Origin: Algibacter amylolyticus
Lineage (GTDB): Bacteria; Bacteroidota; Bacteroidia; Flavobacteriales; Flavobacteriaceae
Direction: 5' to 3'
DNA length: 64,000 bases
NCBI RefSeq assembly: GCF_014202225.1
Contig: NZ_JACHGE010000003.1
Coordinates: 186,001-250,000, forward strand
The position numbers and the translations under genes were made by a program. Below, in pieces: positions 25,659 to 34,317 of the stretch (positions are counted from its first letter, which is position 1; each line of letters begins with the position of its first letter). The notes under the pieces are model-generated. The model did not search any database. It saw only the letters and a list, made by a program, of their open reading frames with translations, and was not told where the DNA came from.

Positions 25659-28322
25659 TTATCCATTATTAAATCGATAAAATGGAAAGAAGTATTTTTT
25701 AATTTCATCTATATGAGTATTATTATAATCTTTATGTTTGCTTATGCATAGCTTTTCGTAAACTTGATAATTATTTATTTTCCTACCTGTATAGAAAACA
25801 ATATCATCATCCTTCGGAAAAAAGGCTTTTTTACTTTTATATAAGCCATCGCCATCGCTTAAGCCTCCACCTAATACGTAATGTTTTAATTTATTTTCAA
25901 TGGCCCATTTAATAATTTCTACACGTAAAAAATCATTTGGTCTATGACTGAAGTAGTTGGCATCTGTGCCTCCTAAAAAAGCAAATAATGTATCGTTGTT
26001 TTTAATAATTAATTCTGCAGATATAGGCAAATCATTAAAATATGAATAGGCTATAAGGATTTCAGATCTATGATTTGAAATTAATTCTGTAAAATATTGT
26101 AAAGAAAAAAAATATAGCTCTTTTGCGTTATTTCGTTTCATAGTTTCTGTATAGATTGTATAAAACGTGTTAATTTCTTCTTGAGTTATTTCTTCTTCTT
26201 GAAGAATTTTAAAGGTCAAGTTGTTAGATTTTGCCTTACGATAGTTGTTTCTAACCTTAGGAAGGAATTTTTCCCATTGCAGTTCGAAATCAGACTCTAA
26301 TGTGCCTTTAACATTTAAAAGCGTTGAAATGAGTAAGCCAGAATAGCTAATGTAATTTCTGTTTAAGCTAAACCTAATAAATTCTGTAACGACATTCTTT
26401 TTTTCATACCAACAATCTATGGCTTTCCAAAAGGCTTGTAAATCGATTGAGTTGACTTGTTTGTCATCATATAAAGGGCCATTATAGCCATATGGAGTTA
26501 TAGTATCAAAACATTCCTCCTGATCGTGTTTTGTGTCTATTTTCCTTAGTATTATTGGCATTATAATTTTTACCTCTCCATTTATTTTAAATTGAAAGCA
26601 CTTTAAGGTATCCGTTTCGCTAACAAAATATTTTAAGTGGTCGTATGAATAATATACGTTATTGTTCCAATTCTCTTTAAGTAAGGTTTTATACTCTTCA
26701 ATTTCTTCAGTACTGTTTAATTTTTTACTTACAAAATTGTATTTTTTATTAAGGTTTTCTACCGGGAAAATATCATTATATAATATTTTAGATAATATTT
26801 GAGATAGCCATATTATTCTACCACAATGTTCTACATGCCACACCGCCTTGTTTTCAATTACATTACCCGCTAGCATTGGGCCCATTACATGAAGGTTTTT
26901 GCTGCATTCTAAGGCGTTATTTACGTGAAACCCTATGTTTGATTGATTAGGTACGCAATATTTTTTTTGCAATAAGTTTTTATAAAGTAATGGCAGATCG
27001 TCATGTTTTAAATTTTTACTACCAACACAATTAATAATAATATGGAATGCATTTGGGTTCGTTAACGTTTTACCTGTTTTGGTATCTACATAAGCCAAAA
27101 TATAATCCCCGTTACTATCTTTTACTAAATTGCTAAATCTACCTGCAATATGTTCAAACCTATTTTTACGTTCTAGATTGTCAATTACATTGGTATAATG
27201 CTGTCCTGCACAGCGTTGTCTTTTTCCTATGGCGTTTCCATATTCGCACGCAAATATTTCAAGCTCTTTTTCATTTAAAGATTTTAATAGTACGCCAAAG
27301 GATTTCGAAATAATATCTACTGTTGATGCAGGACCTAAATTAATTTCATCAGCGAGGTCCAAATCTTTATAAGTAGCTTCAGCAATAGTTTGTGCTGTTA
27401 ATTTGTTACAATTTTTTAAGGCTTCTAGATGTATAGGTTTAAATTTTTCTTGCCCTTCAATATCTATGGTAGTATCAGGGATTCGCCCTTGGGTAGAAAG
27501 AAATGTAAAATTCGTATTTTTAAATTCTTTGCTTTTAAAATCGTTAATTTTATATATAACCTCTAAGCCACTAGCGTTAGCACCAACAATTAAAATATTT
27601 ATTGTTTTATCGGCATTTGTGGTTATAAAATTTTGAATTTTATCAAGAGATACTTTTAGTTCAGGTTTATAAGGGTTATTTAAAAACAAGAGATTGTCCT
27701 GTTCAATAACTCTTTTATTTTTCCAGAGATTATTTGTAGGCAAGGAGCCCACGGAAAGGACTACTTTTTTGGATTTAAGATCTTCTTTATCTTCTAGTTT
27801 TATAGTGTAAACGCCATTTACACGCTCAATATCAATGGCTTTTGCGTTAATTTTATTTAACTCAATTTTATTAGATTCGCTAAGCTTTTTAGTTTTAGCC
27901 TTAATTAATTGGTCCATGTAGCAACCAAAAAAGCGTCTAGGAATAAATAAATCTTCCCATCTATTGTGTTTTATATCGTCATGGTTGTTAGTCAACCACG
28001 CTTCTGTTAATACACCTCCTTCATTTTTAAGTTCTTGAAGTAACCAATTTTTATTACTATTTAGCCAGGCAATAAATAAACCTAATTCCGGCTCAATTAA
28101 AAAATTTCTTAAGGACGTGATTAGAAGTGTAGAAAACCCAGATCTTTCACCATATGGTAAACCTAAATTAAATTCATGGTATTTCTCAATAATATTTAAG
28201 GTTATTTTTTTATCATTAGTTTCATTATTATTAATGAGTTTTAAAAATCTTAGAATACTAAAGGAGGTTGATATACCCGATCCAATAAAAGTTAAGTCTG
28301 TAATTTCTTTAGTATTGTCCAC
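25659..28322 (-). CDS. Fusion of FAD/NAD(P)-binding oxidoreductase and FemAB-like domain
   Basis: An 887-residue two-part protein. Residues 1 to about 525 form a flavoprotein. The FAD site is DLTFIGSGISTSFSILRFL, followed by LGLPYGERSGFS, and a second dinucleotide fold is INILIVGANASGLEV. The pattern is like PF13454-type FAD-NAD(P)-binding proteins and N-hydroxylating monooxygenases. Residues about 537-887 are a FemAB/GNAT domain with ITPYGYNGPL, KVRNNYRKAKSNN, HRPNDFLRVEIIKWA and YVLGGGLSDGDGLYKSKK, paralogous to the next gene. The frame is continuous, so the fusion is real unless the assembly is wrong. Only one base separates its start from the preceding acetyltransferase gene. I infer coupled oxidation and amide transfer; the substrate is unknown. 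Confidence 0.82.
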   Translation of the reverse strand: MDNTKEITDLTFIGSGISTSFSILRFLKLINNNETNDKKITLNIIEKYHEFNLGLPYGERSGFSTLLITSLRNFLIEPELGLFIAWLNSNKNWLLQELKNEGGVLTEAWLTNNHDDIKHNRWEDLFIPRRFFGCYMDQLIKAKTKKLSESNKIELNKINAKAIDIERVNGVYTIKLEDKEDLKSKKVVLSVGSLPTNNLWKNKRVIEQDNLLFLNNPYKPELKVSLDKIQNFITTNADKTINILIVGANASGLEVIYKINDFKSKEFKNTNFTFLSTQGRIPDTTIDIEGQEKFKPIHLEALKNCNKLTAQTIAEATYKDLDLADEINLGPASTVDIISKSFGVLLKSLNEKELEIFACEYGNAIGKRQRCAGQHYTNVIDNLERKNRFEHIAGRFSNLVKDSNGDYILAYVDTKTGKTLTNPNAFHIIINCVGSKNLKHDDLPLLYKNLLQKKYCVPNQSNIGFHVNNALECSKNLHVMGPMLAGNVIENKAVWHVEHCGRIIWLSQILSKILYNDIFPVENLNKKYNFVSKKLNSTEEIEEYKTLLKENWNNNVYYSYDHLKYFVSETDTLKCFQFKINGEVKIIMPIILRKIDTKHDQEECFDTITPYGYNGPLYDDKQVNSIDLQAFWKAIDCWYEKKNVVTEFIRFSLNRNYISYSGLLISTLLNVKGTLESDFELQWEKFLPKVRNNYRKAKSNNLTFKILQEEEITQEEINTFYTIYTETMKRNNAKELYFFSLQYFTELISNHRSEILIAYSYFNDLPISAELIIKNNDTLFAFLGGTDANYFSHRPNDFLRVEIIKWAIENKLKHYVLGGGLSDGDGLYKSKKAFFPKDDDIVFYTGRKINNYQVYEKLCISKHKDYNNTHIDEIKKYFFPFYRFNNG

Positions 28323-28323
28323 T

Positions 28324-28971
28324 TTAATCGTGTTTTTTAATTTTAATAATTTTTCCGGGATTACCTACAACAGTAGCGTAATCAGGTACATCTTTCAATA
28401 CAATTGTTCCAGCACCAATAGTACACCATTTTCCGATTTTTACTTTTGGAATTACGACACAGCCAACTCCAACATGTGATCCTTCGCCAACCTCTACATG
28501 CCCACAAAGTGCTGCCTTTGGTGAAATATGAGCAAAATCTCCAATTATATTATCATGATCAACACTTGCTCCAGTGTTAATTATAACATGCTTTCCAATT
28601 ACCGTGTTTGGTTGTATAATAGCTCCAGCAAAAACAACTGTTCCTTCTCCAATTTTAGAAGTCGGTGAAATTATAGCGGATTGATGTATGGCCTTTTCGT
28701 AATTGCAATTTAAAAATTCCGATATTTCAGCGCGTTCTGAATTTTTTCCAACGGCAATTATAACGGGAGCACCTTCATGCGGAAAATTTAAAATATTCTC
28801 TCTTGCTCCAATAGCTACATTTTTAGAGGCATGATGAACTTGCTCTGGTTTGTCATCAAAAGTATCTAAAATCTCATAGCCATTTATACGCATAACTTCT
28901 TTAATAACATGCGAATGACCTCCTGCGCCGTAAATTCTAACTTGATTTTTATAATTAGGAGTCTTTTTCAT
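28324..28971 (-). CDS. PglD/NeuD-family sugar acetyltransferase
   Basis: A 215-residue left-handed beta-helix acyltransferase. The N-terminal Rossmann-like part begins VRIYGAGGHSHVIKEV. The hexapeptide repeats run from about residue 95 to 200. The catalytic-base histidine is probably in TGASVDHDNIIGDFAHISPK. The end NPGKIIKIKKHD is typical. In the bacillosamine pathway PglD acetylates the 4-amino group of UDP-4-amino-4,6-dideoxy-N-acetylglucosamine. PglF- and PglE-like genes lie at 56696-59775 and a PglC-like transferase is next upstream, so the same role is likely here. An adjacent carrier protein and adenylating enzyme leave open that it uses another acyl donor. Confidence 0.88.
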   Translation of the reverse strand: MKKTPNYKNQVRIYGAGGHSHVIKEVMRINGYEILDTFDDKPEQVHHASKNVAIGARENILNFPHEGAPVIIAVGKNSERAEISEFLNCNYEKAIHQSAIISPTSKIGEGTVVFAGAIIQPNTVIGKHVIINTGASVDHDNIIGDFAHISPKAALCGHVEVGEGSHVGVGCVVIPKVKIGKWCTIGAGTIVLKDVPDYATVVGNPGKIIKIKKHD

Positions 28972-29021
28972 AATAATTTAATAACTATGTTTCTTAAATA
29001 AATTTCATATACTAAAAAAAT

Positions 29022-29645
29022 CTAACTAACCTTATTGTCTTTTCTAATGATATTTAGCATGGTTTCAACATTAGTATTGTCAACAGCAACATCTTTGGAT
29101 GAAATAACTTTAAAAACGGTTTTAAAAAAAATGCTTAAATCTAATTTAAAAGATAGGTTATCTACATATTCGGCATCAAAATTTAACTTGGTATCCCAAT
29201 CTAAATTATTTCTGCCATTTACTTGGGCGTAACCCGTAATACCTGGTTTTACTGTATGTCTTTTTTGTTCGTTTTTGGTGTAATAAGGCAAATACTGTGG
29301 TAATAAAGGCCTAGGGCCAATTAAAGACATATCGCCTTTTATAATGTTAAATAATTGCGGCAATTCATCAATAGATGTTTTTCTCACTAGTTTACCAATG
29401 GTAGTTAAGCGGAATGTGTCTGGTAATAAATTACCTTCGGCGTCCTTCTTATCGTTCATGGTTTTAAACTTAATTATTTTAAACAATTTTTCATTTTTCC
29501 CCGGTCTTACCTGAAAAAAGAAAGGTTTACCTTGATTTGCAAATAATAGTAATATAGTAGCTATAATTATTATTGGAGACAATAAAACTAAGGCAATAAA
29601 TGCAATGATGTAATCTAAAAGTGGTTTTATTACGTTTTTATACAT
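29022..29645 (-). CDS. Initiating sugar-phosphate transferase, PglC/WcaJ type
   Basis: A 207-residue small phosphoglycosyltransferase. It has an N-terminal re-entrant hydrophobic segment (residues 8-33), FKTMNDKKDAEGNLLPD, then TSIDELPQLFNIIKGDMSLIGPRPLLPQY with the catalytic Asp-Glu pair, and GITGYAQVNGRN. It joins a sugar phosphate from a UDP-sugar to undecaprenyl phosphate, the first step of repeat-unit assembly. The short form without extra N-terminal membrane helices is the PglC class, which prefers UDP-diNAc-bacillosamine or similar sugars. It lies directly between the carrier protein gene (6 bases) and the PglD-like gene. Confidence 0.92.
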   Translation of the reverse strand: MYKNVIKPLLDYIIAFIALVLLSPIIIIATILLLFANQGKPFFFQVRPGKNEKLFKIIKFKTMNDKKDAEGNLLPDTFRLTTIGKLVRKTSIDELPQLFNIIKGDMSLIGPRPLLPQYLPYYTKNEQKRHTVKPGITGYAQVNGRNNLDWDTKLNFDAEYVDNLSFKLDLSIFFKTVFKVISSKDVAVDNTNVETMLNIIRKDNKVS

Positions 29646-29651
29646 CCTAAC

Positions 29652-29894
29652 TTAAATCAGTTTCGATTGGATAGCCTTTATAAGGTCACCAATATTATTC
29701 ATATTCATTAAATCCATGAGCTTAAATTTTATATTGAAATCTTGCTCAATTTCCGTTATAATCATCATGTGTGTTACAGAACCCCAATCTTCCACATCAT
29801 TGGCAGTTGTATCGTTATTTAAAACAAAATTTTCGTGCTCCAATACTTTCACAAAAGCAGCTCTTATTTTTAGTTTAATATCTTCTTCGTTCAT
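29652..29894 (-). CDS. Stand-alone acyl/peptidyl carrier protein
   Basis: An 80-residue acidic four-helix carrier. The phosphopantetheine attachment motif is DWGSVTHMM with Ser39, matching the DWDSL form of carriers in polysaccharide and DltC-like systems. Size and charge fit. It starts 9 bases downstream of the adenylation enzyme gene, and the products are presumably partners: the enzyme loads an acid onto the carrier arm. It is not the fatty-acid AcpP, whose motif and gene neighbours differ. The acceptor could be a sugar amine through one of the GNAT/FemAB proteins nearby. Confidence 0.88.
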   Translation of the reverse strand: MNEEDIKLKIRAAFVKVLEHENFVLNNDTTANDVEDWGSVTHMMIITEIEQDFNIKFKLMDLMNMNNIGDLIKAIQSKLI

Positions 29895-29903
29895 AATGGT
29901 ATG

Positions 29904-31403
29904 TTAGTTTTTTATAAATTGCGTTCTTAATGTGTTTCTGTCTATTTTTCCATTTATACTAAGAGGAAATTCTTTTATAAAACAAATATATCTCGGAATC
30001 ATATAGTCTGGCATTTTTGCTTTCATATAATCAAAAATATAGTCTGTGTCAAATTGCTCATCTTCAAAGGCTAACCCTAACTCAGAGTTACCTAAGTCGT
30101 TAGTGATATCAATTGCTACTATATTGGATTTCTTCTCAGAAATAGCCTTGGCATGAAATTCAATTTCGGCTAATTCCACTCTAAATCCACGAATTTTTAC
30201 TTGAAAATCTACTCTTCCTATATACAAAAAGTCGCCATCTTCATCTTCTATACAAAGGTCTCCTGTTTTGTAATACCGTTTTGTTTCACCATTTTTTTCA
30301 ATATCTATAAAACTTAAAGCGTTACGTTCGGGGTTTTTCCAATACCCAGGTGTCATTTGTAATCCAGCTAAATATAATTCGCCTTCTGTATTTAATGGGA
30401 CTTCTTTATTGTTTTTATCAACAATTAAATGACTTGTGTTTTTTAAACGGGATCCAATTGAAATTATACCATTTAGCGTTTTATTACTTGTATGCTCATC
30501 GTACTTGTAATAATGACTGTAGACAGTAAACTCGGTTGGTCCGTAGCCATTAAAAATTTTAGCGTTTGGTATGCAACTATTACTCCATTCTTTAGTAATG
30601 TTTTCATACAATGCACCACCACCAAAACAACAATAGCGAACATGTTGCGCGTTGATTTCAGGAAAATAAGGACGCAAATAGTTTAAAATAGAAGGCACCA
30701 TAGCAAGTACCGTAAGGTTTTGCTCTTTAATTAGTTTATAGATATAAAAATACTTAATGGCGTTTTTTGGAATAGTATATATGCAAGACCCTGCAATTAA
30801 AGGAAATACTGTGGTTGCAATAGAAAAATCGAAGGTAAGTTCGAACATTTGCAAGCATCTATCGGAAGCCTGTAAGTTAAAGTCTGGTTGAGTATGCATA
30901 GCATCTACTATGCCATTTAAGTTGGTATGCGTTATAGGTACTCCTTTTGGCATACCTGTTGTTCCCGACGTGAATATCATATAAGCGATTGCATCAGGTG
31001 CTATTGCTTTTAATTCTAAATTAATTTCTGTTGGGGCTAAAGTTTTTGAAGCTATAACATTATAGTCTGTATACACAGATTTTTTCGATGAATCTATAAT
31101 CGTTTTCGTTTCAGTAGAATTAAAAACATGAATATTTCTTTCAATAGGAGTAAAGTGGTTTACTGGTACATAGGCTTTTCCTTCTAACCATAGGGCGATC
31201 ATGCTCGCGTAAGTTTGTATATCGTCATTAGCAATTAATCCAATTAACTTTTCCGAACTATCCACATGGTTTGCAATATGATATCTTATTTTAGAAATTT
31301 CTAATGCAAAGTCCTTATATGTGTAGGCTATATCATCAATATAAAAAGCATCCTTGTTGTAATGCTTTATTATAGACTCCTTTAAATTAGTTAAATATTT
31401 CAT
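29904..31403 (-). CDS. Adenylation enzyme, DltA/NRPS A-domain-like
   Basis: A 499-residue ANL-superfamily enzyme that activates a carboxylic acid as an adenylate and loads a carrier. Motifs in order: MIFTSGTTGMPKGVPITH (ATP loop), FELTFDFSIATTV, NGYGPTEFT, YKTGDL, GRVDFQVKIRGFRVEL (hinge) and the late lysine in NGKIDRNTL. The Asp in TFDFS is at the place that binds the alpha-amino group in amino-acid adenylation domains, so an amino acid substrate is likely. Length equals stand-alone DltA. It lies between a GNAT-like gene (8 bases) and the carrier gene (9 bases). It has no condensation domain, so transfer must be by another protein. Confidence 0.9.
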   Translation of the reverse strand: MKYLTNLKESIIKHYNKDAFYIDDIAYTYKDFALEISKIRYHIANHVDSSEKLIGLIANDDIQTYASMIALWLEGKAYVPVNHFTPIERNIHVFNSTETKTIIDSSKKSVYTDYNVIASKTLAPTEINLELKAIAPDAIAYMIFTSGTTGMPKGVPITHTNLNGIVDAMHTQPDFNLQASDRCLQMFELTFDFSIATTVFPLIAGSCIYTIPKNAIKYFYIYKLIKEQNLTVLAMVPSILNYLRPYFPEINAQHVRYCCFGGGALYENITKEWSNSCIPNAKIFNGYGPTEFTVYSHYYKYDEHTSNKTLNGIISIGSRLKNTSHLIVDKNNKEVPLNTEGELYLAGLQMTPGYWKNPERNALSFIDIEKNGETKRYYKTGDLCIEDEDGDFLYIGRVDFQVKIRGFRVELAEIEFHAKAISEKKSNIVAIDITNDLGNSELGLAFEDEQFDTDYIFDYMKAKMPDYMIPRYICFIKEFPLSINGKIDRNTLRTQFIKN

Positions 31404-31410
31404 AGTGTTT

Positions 31411-32508
31411 TTAATAAAAATGCCCGTCTCTATTAAACATGGTTAGGCTATTATAATCAAATACAGTATCATTATGCACAAGACCCTTTTTTCTCACTTT
31501 ATGCGTAAAAACAGTAAAATAACGTTTGTTTAAATTATCAGACAACTCGGTATCATCTGTAAAAATAAAATTCCGCTTTGATTTTAATAAATTCTCCATT
31601 AAAACATCCACACAAAGATCATAATTATCTGGATCTTCAACCAAAAAGTATTTAACATTAAATTCGTTGTAATTAATGATGTATGATAGAAAACCAATAA
31701 CTACATCATTTTTCATAATTTTTAAATTATGAATACGAATATTGTCACTTACTCCTGGTTGTAAATTGGTATAAGGTCTTTTATGGTTTACAGGCACTTG
31801 CAGGTATTGAGTATTGCTAAGTTGCCAATTCACGTAATCTTTAGTCTTCAAGATAAGATCCTTAGTGCACAATGGTTTTATAAAATCCCAAGTTGCCTTA
31901 TCCAATTCATTTATAAACTCGTAAGTTAAAGCTTCTGTTTTTTTACCTAGTTTATTTCTATTTATAAAACGTACTATTTTTCCTGTAAGTCCATCTATAA
32001 TATCCATAAGGAATTTTATAGGTTTTAAAAAAGGAAAACGTCCTAACAACATAGAACGGTCTAAGCTAAAAAATATGGTGTGCCTTAATCTTGATGCGAT
32101 TACACTAAAAGGTCTTTTATCATAAAACTCTTGGACATTCTCAGTGTACCCTTTAATAACCACTTGGTTTTGTACTAGTTTAACAGCGTAGTCATAAATA
32201 TAAGTACCTAAAATAGAGTCTTTGTAACGTTTAACTACCCACCAATCAATCATCCAATATACCTTTTTAGAGGGTTGGTCTGTCGTATTTATTAAATCTG
32301 GAAACATATAAATAAAGGCTACCATTTCGCTGTTTTCCCAGGCTAAAATACCACAACTATCCTCTTCTTCAATTCTGTTATTAGAAACTAACCAAATAGC
32401 TTTACTCTTAGCCATAGGCGCTACACCCGATTTCCAAAATGTATTATTTTCAATATGCTCTCTTAACTTACTTTTAGTTAAGTTAATGATTTCTAAATCT
32501 TCACTCAT
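31411..32508 (-). CDS. GNAT-like protein with two domains
   Basis: A 365-residue cytosolic protein. The first half looks like a GNAT fold: AFIYMFPDLI, then the donor-loop-like VVKRYKDSILGTYIYDYAVK and the end motif GYTENVQEFYDKRPFS. A middle linker contains two hydrophobic turns (about residues 150-195). The second half (about 270-350) has another GNAT-like strand pattern, IMKNDVVIGFLSYIINYNEF and YFLVEDPDNYDLCVDVLMEN. It is the first gene of the tight cluster that includes the adenylation enzyme and carrier. I do not recognise a specific function. A transferase taking the carrier-bound group is a reasonable guess. Confidence 0.65.
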   Translation of the reverse strand: MSEDLEIINLTKSKLREHIENNTFWKSGVAPMAKSKAIWLVSNNRIEEEDSCGILAWENSEMVAFIYMFPDLINTTDQPSKKVYWMIDWWVVKRYKDSILGTYIYDYAVKLVQNQVVIKGYTENVQEFYDKRPFSVIASRLRHTIFFSLDRSMLLGRFPFLKPIKFLMDIIDGLTGKIVRFINRNKLGKKTEALTYEFINELDKATWDFIKPLCTKDLILKTKDYVNWQLSNTQYLQVPVNHKRPYTNLQPGVSDNIRIHNLKIMKNDVVIGFLSYIINYNEFNVKYFLVEDPDNYDLCVDVLMENLLKSKRNFIFTDDTELSDNLNKRYFTVFTHKVRKKGLVHNDTVFDYNSLTMFNRDGHFY

Positions 32509-32715
32509 TGGTTTTGTTATACGTGTTGGTATTCAGTAAAAGCAACAATCTCTTTCAAATATATAATTATATGATTAGCATTTAGGTTTCATTTATATAT
32601 TTACGTTATTAATGACTTTTTTTTCGATGAGAGGTCATAAAAATCTATATAAACAAGTAATACAAAGCTCATTTAATTTGTAAGAGAATAAATCTTAAGC
32701 ACCGGTGCCATGAAA

Positions 32716-33154
32716 TTAGTCTAAATATGGTTTAATATTTTCAACTAGATCATTGTTCAAAAGGGTAGCGCCTTTATGGTTTAAATGGGAGGGATCGTAA
32801 AATAGATTTATTTTATTAAGGTAATTGGTTGCGATTATATAGTTGTAAAATGGAACACCTTGAGATTTAACTATAGCTTTAATGGTTGTAACGGATGGGG
32901 TATTTGCTAAATCCCGCTTATCATATTTTGGAGAGCTTACAAATATTAATTTCACCTTATGTTTTTTAGCCTCGTTAATAAAATCCTTAAGTAACCGGAC
33001 AAAAATAGGTTCTACCCTTCTGTATAAATCTTTTTAGGTGGATGTTATATTTTAAAACATGTACATGGAAGAATCTTATGCAGTTTTCAAATTTTTTTAG
33101 GCTACCAAATATAATAGGAGCACGGTAGGTAAAAACACGAAAAATATGGCAGAA
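32716..33154 (-). pseudogene. Decayed SGNH-hydrolase-like gene (5' end lost, frameshifted)
   Basis: Translation of the minus strand shows one reading frame from about 33033 to 32716: RRVEPIFVRLLKDFINEAKK, KLIFVSSPKYDKRD, ending FYDPSHLNHKGATLLN, the C-terminal DxxH part of an SGNH-like protein. Upstream, a different frame (about 33154-33040) reads VFTYRAPIIFGSLKKFENC and HVHVLKYNIHLK. The two fit head to tail only with a frameshift near 33035-33050, and there is no N-terminal anchor or GNS motif. The GTG at 32955 could start a 79-residue product, but the conserved frame runs further upstream. Nearest relative in the window is the gene at 36980-37873. The remainder of 32509-32715 is AT-rich spacer. 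Confidence 0.7.
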
Positions 33155-33165
33155 TTAAATAACAT

Positions 33166-34317
33166 CTATTTGTTTTCTAGATTTTTATATTCTTGTAGTA
33201 AGCCGTCCCAAATTACTTGTCGTTGGTAACGCTTTACAATAAGTTCTCTACACTTAGCCTTATCGTATTTATAGGTTTCATTATATACATTTAACATGGC
33301 GTCGTATAATGCCTCAGCGTCTCTAACGGGAATAATACAGCCATTTTCGCCCTCAATAATAATTTCGTTACACCCATTTATATTGGTAACAATAGCTGGT
33401 AATTCCATGGCACCTGCTTGCATAACCACATTAGGAAACCCCTCGCGGTAACTCGGGAAAGCCAAAACATCTGCAATGGCAAAATAAGGTCTTACATCTG
33501 TAGCCCAACCCGTAGATATAATTTGTGGATTGGTATCTTTAATTTCTAAAGTCCTTTCATCTAAGGGATCTAATTCTGTTTCAAAATCTCCTACAAGCAA
33601 CAATTTAACATTTTTATACGTTTTAGAAATACTATTAAAGGCTTCTAAAAGTTCTTTAATACCTTTATCTGCTACCAACCTGCCAACGAATAAAAACACA
33701 AAATCGGTTTCATTAATATTTAAACTCGCTTTTAAATTCTTCTTTTTGTTAATATCAAATATATTAGGATTGAATTGTTCTACATCGATACCATTAGAAC
33801 TTCCATTAGCAATAACTTTTAGTTTTTTTGTTGTTGTGAAACTTTCCTCAAGAATAATATGGTATAAACCATGTGAGTTAGGGTATATCATAGTAGCAAA
33901 GGCATACGTTATTTTCTCCACTGTATTTAATAACCACCTTTTTTTTCCGGTAGCCACAAGTAGCGGTAAACCAGCAATGGTATGTAATCTATGTGGTACT
34001 CCAGCAAATTTTGCTGCAATCATAGAAAGGGTTCCTGCTTTTGGTGTGTGGGAGTGTACTATAAAAGGTTTCTCTTTTTTAAATAACTTGTAAAGTTTGT
34101 AAGCTGAAACTAGGTCCTTAAAAGGTGTAATTTTCCTAGTCATATCGATACCAATAGTTGGAATGCTTTCTTGAAGTGCTATTTTTTTAAGGGAGTTATG
34201 CTTATCATTTGATGACACTCCAATAATATCGTAATGCTCCGACATAAATTTAAGTTGACCAAAAAGTAACTTTGAAAGTGATGCCGGAACTGTTGTAATT
34301 CTAATAATTTTTTTCAT
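33166..34317 (-). CDS. Glycosyltransferase family 4 protein
   Basis: A GT-B glycosyltransferase of 383 residues. The start MKKIIRITTVPASLSKLLFG and the HSHTPKAGTLSMIAAKFAGV block are typical of the capsule GT4 group related to PglA and WbpL-region enzymes. The donor domain has VFLFVGRLVADKGIKELLEA and the EX7E motif in SYREGFPNVVMQAGAMELP. I start at the ATG at 34317; a TTG nine codons upstream is less likely. It belongs to the leftward locus and is followed by the SGNH remnant. It may add the second sugar to the PglC product; that is inference. Confidence 0.9.
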   Translation of the reverse strand: MKKIIRITTVPASLSKLLFGQLKFMSEHYDIIGVSSNDKHNSLKKIALQESIPTIGIDMTRKITPFKDLVSAYKLYKLFKKEKPFIVHSHTPKAGTLSMIAAKFAGVPHRLHTIAGLPLLVATGKKRWLLNTVEKITYAFATMIYPNSHGLYHIILEESFTTTKKLKVIANGSSNGIDVEQFNPNIFDINKKKNLKASLNINETDFVFLFVGRLVADKGIKELLEAFNSISKTYKNVKLLLVGDFETELDPLDERTLEIKDTNPQIISTGWATDVRPYFAIADVLAFPSYREGFPNVVMQAGAMELPAIVTNINGCNEIIIEGENGCIIPVRDAEALYDAMLNVYNETYKYDKAKCRELIVKRYQRQVIWDGLLQEYKNLENK

